From Odontocerum albicorne (lineage: Eukaryota > Arthropoda > Insecta > Trichoptera > Odontoceridae): a stretch of DNA of 64,000 bases. Within the stretch, counting starts at the first letter, position 1. Each line of letters opens with the position of its first letter. The stretch is from positions 8,967,246-9,031,245 of the forward strand of contig OX463838.1 of assembly GCA_949825065.1 (NCBI GenBank), written 5' to 3'. Shown piece by piece: positions 11,526-20,859 of this stretch. The position numbers were made by a program, and so were the translations under genes. The notes beneath the pieces were generated by a model. That model was not told where the DNA came from and made no database searches. It saw nothing but the letters and a program-made list of their open reading frames with translations.

Positions 11526-12240
11526 TATAATTCCTATTTACAATTTCTAGTTAAGTTTGTTACCCGCCTGTATAAGGCTCGCCAATGTACATCATAAACT
11601 TTTTCCAAGAGGTTTCGATTTGACGATGTCCGCCACGATCACCTTTATAGGCTAATCTCTATATATATATTTTTTTTTTCTTTGATATTTCTAATTCTCG
11701 ACTGTGCCAAATAACAATATGATCAATTTAACCAGATTAATATGTACCTCCAGTTTAGTTTTGTTTTAATGTTAAACTTTAACTCAATTTATATAAATTA
11801 CAAACTGGATGTTATCTTAACCTTTATTGCAGTAGCTTTATACTTGATGGAAATAAAAATTCAAACATTTTGTCAACACTCCAAAAGGTCAATGCATGGC
11901 GCTAATAAAACGATGTAACCATGAGATAATACAAATGGTGATCTGCCTGCTCTGACCGTCTTTATGTCTGCAGAGATAAGGCGGTAGCTCTTTGTTCAAT
12001 CAGTGGGGAATCGGTTCTCAAGTTTATTCTAAATGAGATTTATTAATTAAGAAACTACATTTAAAATATTATTTTAATAAAGATTTAAATTCAATATTCG
12101 TTTTGAAATAGATAACAGTTTTTGAAAAATAATTATGATAAAATTTATCCTTTTCTTGAAAAAAAAATAAGGCAATATTTATTACGGAGGTATACAAACC
12201 ATTTTGAATTATAAGGTTTCAAAATATTAAAAAAAGCGCG
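11526..12240. other. No gene recognised
   Basis: AT-rich, with no repeat termini or coding similarity identified. Confidence 0.45.
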
Positions 12241-12243
12241 ATA

Positions 12244-12559
12244 TCATCATCACCATCGCGAAATGTTCCTCTTAGGATATGCTAAGAGAGAATACATATC
12301 TACTTCATTGTCTTGGAATACATATTTCGTCCCTAAAATGTTTATATACCTCGTCAAACAAAGACTTTTCACTGTTCTTTTTTAAAATTCAATTGATTTG
12401 ATAGTGCAACGTTTTTGTCGATCTTTTTATACCTAATATATTGCCTGTAATTATTTTTGTACATGGTATTCGTTCTACATGGCCGAACTATTTAAATGCT
12501 TCTTTTTCGACACTGTATCTTCTTTCGATCCGCATTCTTTCCTAATATACTCATTTCTT
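12244..12559 (-). mobile_element. RTE-like LINE fragment
   Basis: It begins CATCATCACCATCGCG and continues with degraded family words, then ATGGCCGAACTATTTAAATG at 12480 and CGATCCGCATTCTTTCCTAA. These parallel 38380-38470 and 60590-60660. The Penelope-like repeat is inserted at its end (12560). Confidence 0.55.
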
Positions 12560-12808
12560 ATTGTAATTTATTTTTATCAAACACTGTTTATTCCACTTTT
12601 TTGTGACGGTATAACCCTACCGGTTTCAAGGCTTTCACCTCATCGTCAGGAGAGCGCAAACAAGTCTTATTTGCGCTCCCCTGAAGATGAGGTGAAAGCC
12701 TTGAAACCGGTAGGGTTATACCGTCACAAAAAAGTGGAATAAACAGTGTTTTATAAAAATAAATTACAATGTCTTTAAACCTCCACAACGTTAATGCCTT
12801 AACTATAA
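12560..12808. repeat. Penelope-like repeat: head-to-head arms with two hammerhead-like cores plus tail (copy B)
   Basis: Two arms of about 100 bp lie in inverted orientation around a short centre (about 12660-12670), followed by a tail of about 38 bp (CTCCACAACGTTAATGCC). The right arm (plus) has CCC, core CTGAAGA (12681-12687), a stem with GAAA loop, GAAAC, CGGTA (cleavage after A12712) and GGG. The left arm (minus) has core CTGACGA and cleavage after the A complementary to T12618. Penelope-like elements are known to carry type I hammerheads in their terminal repeats and to have a short tail. There is no reverse transcriptase here, so a solo pLTR-like copy or a retrozyme-like derivative is inferred. 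Confidence 0.7.
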
Positions 12809-13256
12809 ACAACACATTTCTTATTGTCATATACGTGCGTGATACACTTACTAAATATTGAAAATATAAATGTATATCCAATTAATTAATTAGATTTAAA
12901 ACTATTAATTAATTAGCTGATTCAGAGTACTCGATTTGTCTTCATAAAAATAAATAATTTAAATAAATTAATATCAGGACTAAATCGGTAGCTGAGTAGG
13001 CAGGCCCCATGCAGCGATGATGGCAGATAACAATTAATTGATTATTTTTGTGTTTAGCTGATTTTTACATTATTTTCAAGGAAATGGTATCTTAATAGGA
13101 TCGCATGTAACTCACAGAATTATTATTCTAGCAATTCGAAGAATTCGAGAAAATAGGAGACATGGAGCCCACTACCTTCCTATCCTTATAATTTATTTTG
13201 TAAATTTTTTAAAATAAAAAGCTAATTTTTTTATTATGTTTTCACCACTGTTTTAT
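12809..13256. other. No gene recognised
   Basis: AT-rich, with repeated ATTAATTAATTAG words near 12880-12915. Nothing else is identifiable. Confidence 0.45.
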
Positions 13257-13260
13257 TTGA

Positions 13261-13306
13261 GTTCACTACCGATTTCAAAAATATCCGTCTTCTTCGTCAG
13301 GTGAAG
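13261..13306 (-). ncRNA. Candidate minimal type I hammerhead ribozyme
   Basis: Read on the minus strand, the pieces in order are: TTCAC; core CTGACGA; a 17-nt stem-loop that can form five pairs (two of them G-U) around ACGGATA; GAAA; a tiny stem III, T-CG-G closed by A-U; then A as predicted cleavage base; then GTGAA. TTCAC and GTGAA pair perfectly as stem I. Every invariant hammerhead position (CUGANGA, GAAA, UH) is present. The flanking sequence differs from the 12560 family, so this is a related but separate repeat. The fold was made by eye and activity is unproven. Confidence 0.55.
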
Positions 13307-13319
13307 ATGGCTTAAATGA

Positions 13320-13555
13320 TGTCTAATTTTTTTTCTTCTTTTAATTGCAATAAATAGGTACTGGAGGGGGAGGGGAGTAGGTAGGCGTCAAAAGGATAGT
13401 CTAAATAATATGTTGAGAACGGGACATATTTAGCAGAGGATTAATATTGAAATTAACTTGGTTGTTCACAATATTGAAACTATAAATTAAAAAAATTATA
13501 AACATGACATAATAAAATGAAACAAACGTCTTTGCAAAGAATCAAGGGTTTTTTT
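13320..13555. other. No gene recognised
   Basis: Contains an A/G-rich run at 13350-13380. The remainder is AT-rich with no recognised feature. Confidence 0.4.
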
Positions 13556-13567
13556 TTGTCAATAATA

Positions 13568-13650
13568 GTGATCCGAGTAAGAGTACCCTTGAAAAGAGTT
13601 TGTTCTCTAAACGGCGCTATATAAATAGTCCTATTATTATTATTATTATG
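13568..13650 (+). repeat. SINE-like tail with (ATT) run
   Basis: The words GATCCGAGTAAGAG, CCCTTGAAAAGAG, CTCTAAACGGCGCTAT and TAAATAG, followed by (TTA)n, correspond to the B-box-containing repeat at 48395-48480 (ATCCCGAGTTAGAGCG, CCCTTGAAGAAAG, CTCCAAACGACACTAT). A short interspersed element 3' part is inferred. Confidence 0.5.
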
Positions 13651-14284
13651 GAAGAGTTGAATCTTGTTGGAAGTATTACAAGAATCCTTTCCATTTAATT
13701 GCTGTGATGTGACAAAAATAAGTATTACTGAATCTTGGGAGAACCAAGGACGACATATCAAAATGGGGAATGTTGAGTGATGGATTGGCTCTGTATCTGC
13801 GGCGAGGACCAGCCATGCAACACTTACTGCAGTACCCAAGAAGCCCGATGTCTTGCACCGAAGAGGACTTAGACTTGAGGAAGAAGATTCATGGAACGCT
13901 CAGCACTGTCCATTAGCGGAATTGTGGGCAGAAATAATTAAGAACCTAAGACACAATAAGGTTACTGAACCAAGGAAATCTTATATAGACCCGCACTTCG
14001 CTTTACGGACTATTTTAACGGAATTCAACTACAACGGAATTGAACAACAAATTCTTCTTATGGGAAAACATCAACATTCTACCTTGATCAAAGAGTTTTA
14101 GGACCGGCCACCGTGTGGCGCTGTCAGTCACCCGATTGGAATCCTTTTTTTTCGTTAGGTTACCACATCTATCATTGACACTTCCCTCCAAATTTAATTT
14201 ATTATCAGCGTCATAGCTTGACATTTGTAAAAGTTACGCTGTACTGAGTACATCTACCTTTGTGCGTGTTTTCGATTTTTTACA
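13651..14284. other. No gene recognised
   Basis: Open frames on both strands between 13676 and 14224 overlap each other and lack domain-like sequence. The final 60 bases are probably the leader of the mariner relic that follows. Confidence 0.4.
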
Positions 14285-14615
14285 AGTTTGAAAATGGCAT
14301 CAACTGTGCATCAACGAGTTTGCATTAAATTTTGTGCGAAAAACGGATTTAACGGTCCGCAGACCATGGAAATGTTGGAAAAGTGTTTTTTGGTGGCACG
14401 AACGCTTCAGAAGTGATCGTGAGTCGGTCGAGGATGACGAACGCAGTGGCAGTCGAAAATCGATGAAAATATCGATAAAATCAAAGAAATGTTGGCCGAA
14501 AACCGCAAATTGACCATTAGAGAGCTGGCAGAGGACTTGAACATCGCTTACGGATCCGCTCAAGACATTTTGGTTAGTGATTTGGGCCTCAGACGTGTCG
14601 CTGCAAAACTCGCAT
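14285..14615 (+). pseudogene. Mariner-type transposase relic, N-terminal part
   Basis: Starting at ATG 14294, the frame reads MASTVHQRVCIKFCAKNGF, then resumes after frame changes with KCFLVARTLQK- and WHERFRS-like pieces. Later it gives ENIDKIKEMLAENRKL, TIRELAEDLNIAYGSAQ and DILVSDLGLRRVAAKL. This is the paired helix-turn-helix region of mariner transposases, broken by at least two frameshifts. No catalytic aspartates follow, since similarity stops at about 14615. It belongs to a different mariner lineage from 26263. Confidence 0.85.
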
Positions 14616-16034
14616 CTCTTCCATAAAGCGATGCATGGGCGTATAATATAGGATTAAAATACCGCGGCAGTGTTTCGCAAAATGCAATAAATAAACTACG
14701 AGAATCGGTAACTTGTGCGCTCGAATCCAGTTCACATATGATTAATTTGATATGAAATAGCAAAATTAATACATACGAGTATAATTAATATTGGCGCACG
14801 TTCGAATTTTGTGTTGCGCGTATACAGACAGCTGAGGGCTTTCTTGACCCAGTTCTGTCATTAATGGATCTTTAAAGCAATAATTTTATTTTTTTGCTTC
14901 TCATATATAGAAATCATTAAAGTTGTCTATTATTTGACGCAATGATTTTGAATCAAAGAGCAATAGAGTGAATAGTGAGTTAAACACAATGTGTTAACCG
15001 ACCGGAGCATTGTAAGAGAAGCAAAGCTGGTTGCTCGTAATGAAATCTTAGTCCGGAGGTGGCAAAAAGTGATGACGCGGTAAAATGAATGTGGTAGAAA
15101 TTTACTTAATTTTTCAAACTATCCTCGTACATATAAAAAAGTTCTACAATATGAGCTTATTCAGTAAAAATAAAATTTTCGTCGATTTCCCTCAAGGTTT
15201 GAAAAACATCGTTATTATATTTTCAAGCAATGCTGTTTCGTGTGATCATTCTTTCGACAGCTCAAAATAATAAAGGGAAGTGGGCGTAGTATTATATTTC
15301 TTACCTGGCATATGATCTGACCTTAAATTAGTCCAATCTGTAATAAGCAAAAGATTGGCAGATCTCTAACGTTTCCCTAACTGCGATAATTTATTGACAG
15401 CGTCAAATTTAATCATCTCGTATGATTGATTTGGCGCTGCGTCTTCCTCGGAGCAGATGAAAAGAAACGGCCAGCAGAAATAGGTGTCTGAGTCACGTTA
15501 CTCTCTTGTGTCCGTTGCCAAAACGGATCTAGATTAAATTTATGACAGCAATGTTTCATATTACACCACTTTGATGTCTGGATGAAAGTGACATCGTTTT
15601 TCAATTTGAGATAATTCCAGAGTTTTGATCGCTTTGTGAAAATCACTGCGATGGGTGTACTATATTTATCGTTACAAACCAAAATATTTTGATTTAGCGG
15701 TTTAGCCGTTTCCACTAGTATATCTTCTCGAGTCACGTCACATTTAAATCGGTAACATAAAGAAATCGTCGACAAGTTCATGCATCGTCTTATTTATGTA
15801 TATAACATCCTAAGTTGTCCCGCCACCCTTCAATATCTCGTCGGAAATGTTCTGCACCTCTCCGACCTTGGACTTTCCCAACGCTTAACAAGATATTGCC
15901 TTTTGGCATTTCCAGTTCGTCGCTACTCCTTCACGTCGTTCTTTACTACCTATGTTCTGGAACCAGTTACCGGCTGGGGTAAAACTCTTATCCTTACCCT
16001 GCGAGAGTATCTTACTTTTGCGGGGCGCCTGAGG
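14616..16034. other. No gene recognised
   Basis: A 122-codon minus-strand frame (15413-15781) lies here, but its sequence shows no motif, signal peptide or membrane span. The part from 15780 to 16030 may already belong to the LINE at 16035, since it is GC-richer and continuous with it. One TACGAGTA octamer is at 14774. Confidence 0.4.
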
Positions 16035-16470
16035 ACTGGGAGCAGGTGACTCGGGACCGTGAGGGGTGGAGAACCGTATGTTCACGAGCTTATAGCGTCT
16101 CAGCGGCTAGACGTGTGAAAAACAGTCAGCGCGCTACGAACATACATCAGACTGGTCAGGCGGCTCAGCGGGGTCCACATGCCTGCGACATTTGCGGGAG
16201 GGAGTACGCATCTAGGATCGGGCTGTTTTCTCACAGATCACATGATCGACGTAGAATAACGGTTCAAGATTGATATTGGAGTGGCGAGGAGATCCTCGAC
16301 TACAAGGCCCGGTAAGACGATACTCGTATATTAGTAATTTCATGCGCCTTGTGTTTTGATATCGCGTTGATATTTAAAATTGTCTTTATCTTTTATTTTA
16401 AATGTTGCCGTGGTTTGTAAATGACACTTAAGTATCGTAAATGTTTCCAATAAATAAAGTTTTCTTTCAA
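16035..16470 (+). pseudogene. LINE C-terminal zinc-finger fragment with 3' UTR
   Basis: The frame gives RDREGWRT, then a basic linker, then CDICGREYASRIGLFSHRSH, a C2H2-like finger that ends the protein of several arthropod non-LTR retrotransposons. A stop comes at about 16271-16273. About 180 bp later there is AATAAAG near 16450, a plausible retroelement 3' end. The upstream reverse transcriptase is missing. It could be mistaken for a host zinc-finger gene, but the tryptophan/arginine run before the finger argues for LINE origin. Confidence 0.75.
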
Positions 16471-16489
16471 CAAATTTCATCAGTGAACG

Positions 16490-16735
16490 CTTTAATAGAG
16501 ATAGATACAGGAGCGCGGGAGCGAGTGAAGTGCTATCAGTAGGCCTTGGAACTGAGTGATAACTTGTCTAGATAGTAGATACTCCACACGGTGTTCCGGC
16601 TTCCTTTGATACAAGACCGCAACGCCAATCAATAGCCTATTATCACACATTAATCTGATTATCTCCGCCACGCCGCGCTGTTCTAGATCTATTTGATGGA
16701 CGCGTCTGTAGCACGACACTTTAGCTCTGGAAGGA
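16490..16735. promoter_or_regulatory. GC-richer island, possible conserved regulatory element
   Basis: The island has site-like words in close order: CCTTTGATACAAG (TCF/LEF-like), GCCAATCAATAGCC, and CATTAATCTGATTATC (homeodomain-like, two TAATC/GATTA cores). It has no convincing coding frame and no mobile-element ends. The regulatory role is an inference from composition. Confidence 0.3.
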
Positions 16736-16739
16736 ATTC

Positions 16740-17205
16740 CCTCTAGCGATCTAGTTCAATAGAACTATGAGATGTACAGAAAAAGAAAGGAGACAGGAGA
16801 AGTGAAGTGACAGAAATTAATGAATACTTATAGTGCTTCGATATTTCCGAGTTATCAGCAGTTGATATCAGACGAAAACAAGGAAAATATATCGAAAATG
16901 TAACAAAATTTCCCGAATTATAGGTTTGAATTTAATAATAATAAAAGGAAAATTTATAATGCACCGTTTAAAAGGCAAACTTCTATCAAGAGCGCTCTAG
17001 CTCGAGATTCGAACTCACTATTATTGACAGATTTAAAATATTACAAAATAAATATTTGTAAGTTGAGTATAAGGATAGGAAGGTAGTGGCTGAGCTCATG
17101 TATTAGGTACTTCCCCGCATCTGCATATGTTCAAAGAAAACTGCAGACAACTTACTAAGGGAAGAAAAACTACAAAGAAACCTTTGTTGATCTTCCGATA
17201 GTTAC
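16740..17205. other. No gene recognised
   Basis: AT-rich sequence with no features beyond scattered short A/T runs. Confidence 0.45.
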
Positions 17206-17210
17206 ACATT

Positions 17211-17510
17211 CGGCTTTAGTTGTATAGTGTAATGTATATTTGTAGTGTTTAATACTCGTAAGTATATGACCTTGGTAGGTTCTACACCTACACTACACTA
17301 GATAATATATTATCTACACTACACTAGATAATATATTATCTACACTACACTAGATTCACATTCGGCTTTAGTTGTATAGTGTAATGTATATTTGTAGTGT
17401 TTAATACTCGTAAGTATATGACCTTGGTAGGTTCTACACCTACACTAAACTAGATAATATATTATCTACACTACACTAGATAATATATTATCTACACTTA
17501 TATAAGGTAT
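17211..17510. repeat. Nested tandem repeat with perfect small palindromes
   Basis: A unit of about 142 bp beginning CACATTCGGCTTTAG occurs twice (from 17215 and from 17357). Inside each unit a shorter repeat of about 26-30 bp (CTACACTACACTAGATAATA) is itself iterated. Each short unit contains GATAATATATTATC, a perfect 14-bp palindrome. The two long copies differ mainly in the number of short units, as expected from slippage or unequal exchange. Confidence 0.85.
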
Positions 17511-17572
17511 CTTACTTGTACTATTATTTCTAAACCTGGCAAGGTTTAAAAATTATCTAGATTTGGCAGTTA

Positions 17573-18080
17573 GGCCGAGACCACGCCAAAATGCTTCGTT
17601 AGGTGCTAAGCTAGATTTTTCGTGACTCCTATATGTACTAGGTGACTTCATGCCTGGCCACACCAAAGTGATACGCACAAATTTATTTGACAGTTGGGAC
17701 CGGTTGAGTCAACACACGATGTCACTCTCAAATAACCAATTTCATTATATGATAACTTACCATCTTTATTTACTTTCTGTGCAACTTCATTCCAAAGTGA
17801 TGTAATTACAGGTATATTTTTCAATAATTTGCTCGATGAGTTCCACAAAGGCTCCCTTTTATACACACTTGTCAATAAAACATCCGCCATCTTGTAAATT
17901 AACCAACACGTATGTTCGCTAGGAGATTCCATCGATGACTAATCGTCATGCAACGTGGCGCGAAGCGTGCAGTGTGGCCACTGCGGTAGTGTGCGGTACG
18001 TTGGTTCGCTAGGATATGTCGCCTAGCTCGCATCATAGCTCTAAGCATCAAGCGAGGCTCCTTCCTGTGTGGCCGAGACC
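17573..18080 (-). mobile_element. PIF/Harbinger-type element with MADF exon (copy 1)
   Basis: The ends are GGCCGAGACCACGCC on the left and, read inward, GGTCTCGGCCACACAG on the right. The flanks are TTA (17570-17572) and GTA (18081-18083), close to the TWA target site used by PIF/Harbinger elements. The same ends and interior are found at 63078-63579 and, shortened, at 60094-60293. It carries one transposon exon and no DDE transposase, so it is non-autonomous. Confidence 0.8.
17761..17890 (-). pseudogene. MADF-domain first exon inside the Harbinger element
   Basis: ATG at 17890 opens MADVLLTSVYKREPLWNS, followed by KLLKNIPVITSLWNE and VAQKVNKDG. This is the start of a MADF (Myb/SANT-like DNA-binding) domain, with the usual VxxREPLWxxxS pattern. 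The exon ends at a good splice donor, GTAAGT, at 17755-17760. Such proteins act with the transposase in PIF/Harbinger elements by recognising the ends. The exon itself is unbroken here, but the later exons are missing, so the protein cannot be completed within the element. Confidence 0.75.
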
Positions 18081-18089
18081 GTAGTGAAT

Positions 18090-19265
18090 TTTTGAAAAAG
18101 TATTTATCTACGGTACATCGCGGAATAAACTTCTTGAAATGAATAAATAGTTCATTAATCTGCACTAAGTGTTGTGATTAATGAAGTTTTTTTTTCTATT
18201 TTGACATAATAAGCTTTCTTTGTCAAAGATCTCCAAGTAATTGTGCATCAAGCTTAAATACAGAAACATAAATAAATACATAACTTCTCGGCGGCTTCTT
18301 AGAGTCGGCACTTATTTCCACAGTCTAGGTTTAGAAGGTGTCCTTCAGTTGGATATTGTTTTGCGACTGCAATTGCCAACAGGGGACGCCAATAAAAGGG
18401 ACCGTAATAAAGAACCATAAAATAACTATTATTGACGAGGAAACCATAACAACAATTTGCCGACAAACCCAAACCGCCATAAATTATATTGTTATCCAAG
18501 GATTATGCTAGCGCTTGGTACGTTTTATAGCAGAAGATAAGAAATGGAATATGACACAGTTATGAAACGTCACTCCAAACTGATCCAATATAATCATCTC
18601 TCTCGCTTCCTTTGGCTTTATCGGAATGACTAGGAGAGAACGAGACGTTCTCGACTCGATGCGGTCTTTCCAGTTTGACCGACGAGAGAGGTGGGCCGGC
18701 AAAGGTCTAATTACAGGGATAATTTTCACTCTGGAATAATTTTAGCCTGACCATAAACGCACCACGGCAGTTATTATAGAGTTTTGGTGCGTTGTAAAAT
18801 GTTACTTTCTGCTGTTCAGGTATTTGAACGTTTTAATTTTTATTTCTTAATATTCTAGCATTTTACTGTGAATACATATATCGTGCTAAAATGTTTCGTT
18901 ACTATTAAAAGGCATGGATATTATTCACAAAAAAATAATTCTTCCAGCAAATTGTTGGTTCATTTGTGCCTTTGATATAAACTTGAAAATGCATTAAGAC
19001 AAAATAAAGTATTGGTGATATTGATAAATAAGTTGGACCAACAAAAATTAAAAATATATATGTTATACTGATCATTTTCGATCACGTTATAAAATTATCA
19101 AATTGAACGATGAGTTGTGCAAGTTCAATTTGCATACCGAAGCGAACATCTGGTAAACACATATATCCCAAAAATCTCTCCGCTGCTGGCCGAGATCGTC
19201 CCATGCCTCCATCAGCCCTCAGTCCCCAACTGTTGAAGCGTGTATATCGGTACCAGTTCGAACAG
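18090..19265. other. No gene recognised; GC-richer block 18480-18730
   Basis: The block around 18600-18720 contains CTAATTACAGGGATAATTTT and nearby CCATAAATTATATTG, homeodomain-like words, and might be a regulatory element. Frames of 60-73 codons here have no protein-like features. A second small GC-rich part is at 19150-19260, directly before the next repeat arm. Confidence 0.35.
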
Positions 19266-19267
19266 AA

Positions 19268-19418
19268 TTTAGTCTTGTTTGTGCTCCCCTGAAGATGAGG
19301 TGAAAGCCTTGAAACCGGTAGGGTTATACCGTTACAAAAAGTGGAATAAACAGTGTTTGATAAAAATAAATTACAATGTCTTGAAACCTCCACAACGTTA
19401 ATGCCTTAAATATAAACA
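19268..19418 (+). repeat. Penelope-like repeat, single arm with hammerhead-like core plus tail (copy C)
   Basis: This is the best single-arm copy. The outer stem I is TTTGT (19278-19282) with ACAAA (19334-19338). The inner stem I is CCC with GGG (19321-19323). The core is CTGAAGA (19289-19295). Stem II is GAGGT, GAAA loop, GCCTT, with one unpaired T before it. GAAAC follows, then a two-pair stem III and cleavage predicted after A19320. The tail with CTCCACAACGTTAATGCC ends near 19418. Confidence 0.7.
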
Positions 19419-19429
19419 ATATATAAAAA

Positions 19430-20206
19430 AATTAATTTGTATTATGAAAATCATTTTCTTGTTAGCAGACAATTTGCAATCCATGTTCGTAAAAGTAATG
19501 AGGGAGGCAAGGGTGGATCTAAGATTCCATTCCAGTCGTATCTACAACACCATATCTATATTTTATCAGCCCTGAAAGATGCAACTGTGATGGCATTGGG
19601 GGTTCCTTTCAGTAAGTCTTCCGTACAGCTAACGAAGCCCAGTGGACAAGTAATCAGGTGTTTTTTGGCACTACACATGTATAGTGGTGGATCATTTGTG
19701 CCAATCCTCTATCTGAGGAGATTTTCTTTTGATCTACCCACGTGGGGGAGTGAGTGATTGAAGAGATCTCCATAAGGCACGTAATAGGTGTTAACCGGCA
19801 GGCACTCCAATGGCTGCATCCATATCCACAGGCTTTCAAGAATCAACTCGCTCACTATCCGGAGATTATTCGAGGAGATTGTGGATGGTCATAAAAATCC
19901 TTCGAGACCTCAGTCGTGGTTGTGTTGGTATTTATTTAGCTATACATAAGGTATCTTAGATAGATATTGATTTTTGTTTTTATATTTGATACCATCAACA
20001 TAAATTCATTGATCTATGGCTAACATCATATATTATGATTAGGAATTATGAGAGGTTCAATATACACTATTTATTGAGTAATATTTCGAAATAAAGTTAA
20101 ATTTATTTATTTAAAAAAAATTAATAAGCATATCCCATGAAGGAAATAAATAAATGACTTTTCAATTCTAATGACCAACAATGTTATTATTAAAGATATA
20201 CACATG
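19430..20206. other. No gene recognised; possible unassigned element 19440-19930
   Basis: The part from 19440 to 19930 is GC-richer and has a 106-codon plus-strand frame without motifs. It could be an old retroelement piece or conserved DNA. The rest is AT-rich. Confidence 0.35.
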
Positions 20207-20430
20207 TGGCCTAATTGGTAAGACGTCTGCCTCCCAGCCCGGAAGTTGCGGGTTCAAATCCCGCTGGAAATAAAATATGTTTTAAATTCCAGTTGTTTTT
20301 CACTTAATGCATCTTTAATATATTTCTGGTTGGTTGGAAGAGATTGCTACATGGCAATAATCCAGCCAGGTTGTACTGAATACAACGATAATGTAATACA
20401 ATACATGGAAAATACTGCTGAGTGGCGAGT
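20207..20430 (+). repeat. tRNA-derived SINE (copy 1)
   Basis: The head has a box A (TGGCCTAATTGG, 20209-20220) and box B inside a perfect T-arm (GCGGG, TTCAAAT, CCCGC). The middle resembles an anticodon arm with CTCCCA, as in glycine tRNA. There is no acceptor stem, so it is not a working tRNA. The body contains TTTTTCACTTAATGC and the family core GGTTGGAAGAGATTGCTACA, then GGCAATAATCCAGCCAGG. That core recurs at 24600, 26095 and 30056. Confidence 0.8.
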
Positions 20431-20459
20431 TACAAGTTTATATTTCAATAACTCAATAA

Positions 20460-20690
20460 TTATCACCATTACGCCATGTCCCTATTGCGGTAAGCAGGCA
20501 GAGAAAACTGATTTCCACTTCATTATATCCTGGCACACACATTTTACCTCTGCCAGATTTATACCCTTCGTCGTGCATGTCATCCTCTTATAAAGGCTTT
20601 TCACTCTTTCAGAATTTGATTTATTTGGTTGTGCCATGTTTTTCCAAGTCTTTAAAAAAAATCATACTTTCTATTTTAACTAACTTAATC
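20460..20690 (-). mobile_element. RTE-like LINE 3' fragment
   Basis: It starts ATCACCATTACGCCATGTCC with CTATTGCGGTAAGCAGGCAG, the reversed 3' end of the common LINE, and goes on through the usual CACTTCATTATATCCTGG word to about 20690. Confidence 0.65.
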
Positions 20691-20859
20691 CGAATTGATC
20701 CTTTAATTGTGGATGCAGTATTATGTAGCTGTCAAACAATACTTGACTGAAATATAGTTTATATTAAAGCTGGTATAAGTGTGTAAGGTTTGCTAAATGA
20801 GAGTGTATACAAGTTTTCAACAGTATAAGCATAAAAGAATGACGAATATCCTTCGTGAC

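Noticed and set aside
12479..12881. Two overlapping frames on opposite strands with the same peptide
   Set aside because: They are two readings of the inverted repeat arms, not genes.
16046..16273. Host C2H2 zinc-finger gene
   Set aside because: A single finger preceded by the arginine/tryptophan linker typical of LINE protein ends, with no other fingers or exons.
20207..20275. Functional glycine tRNA gene
   Set aside because: The boxes and T-arm are good, but the acceptor stem does not pair and the sequence runs into a repeated SINE body.
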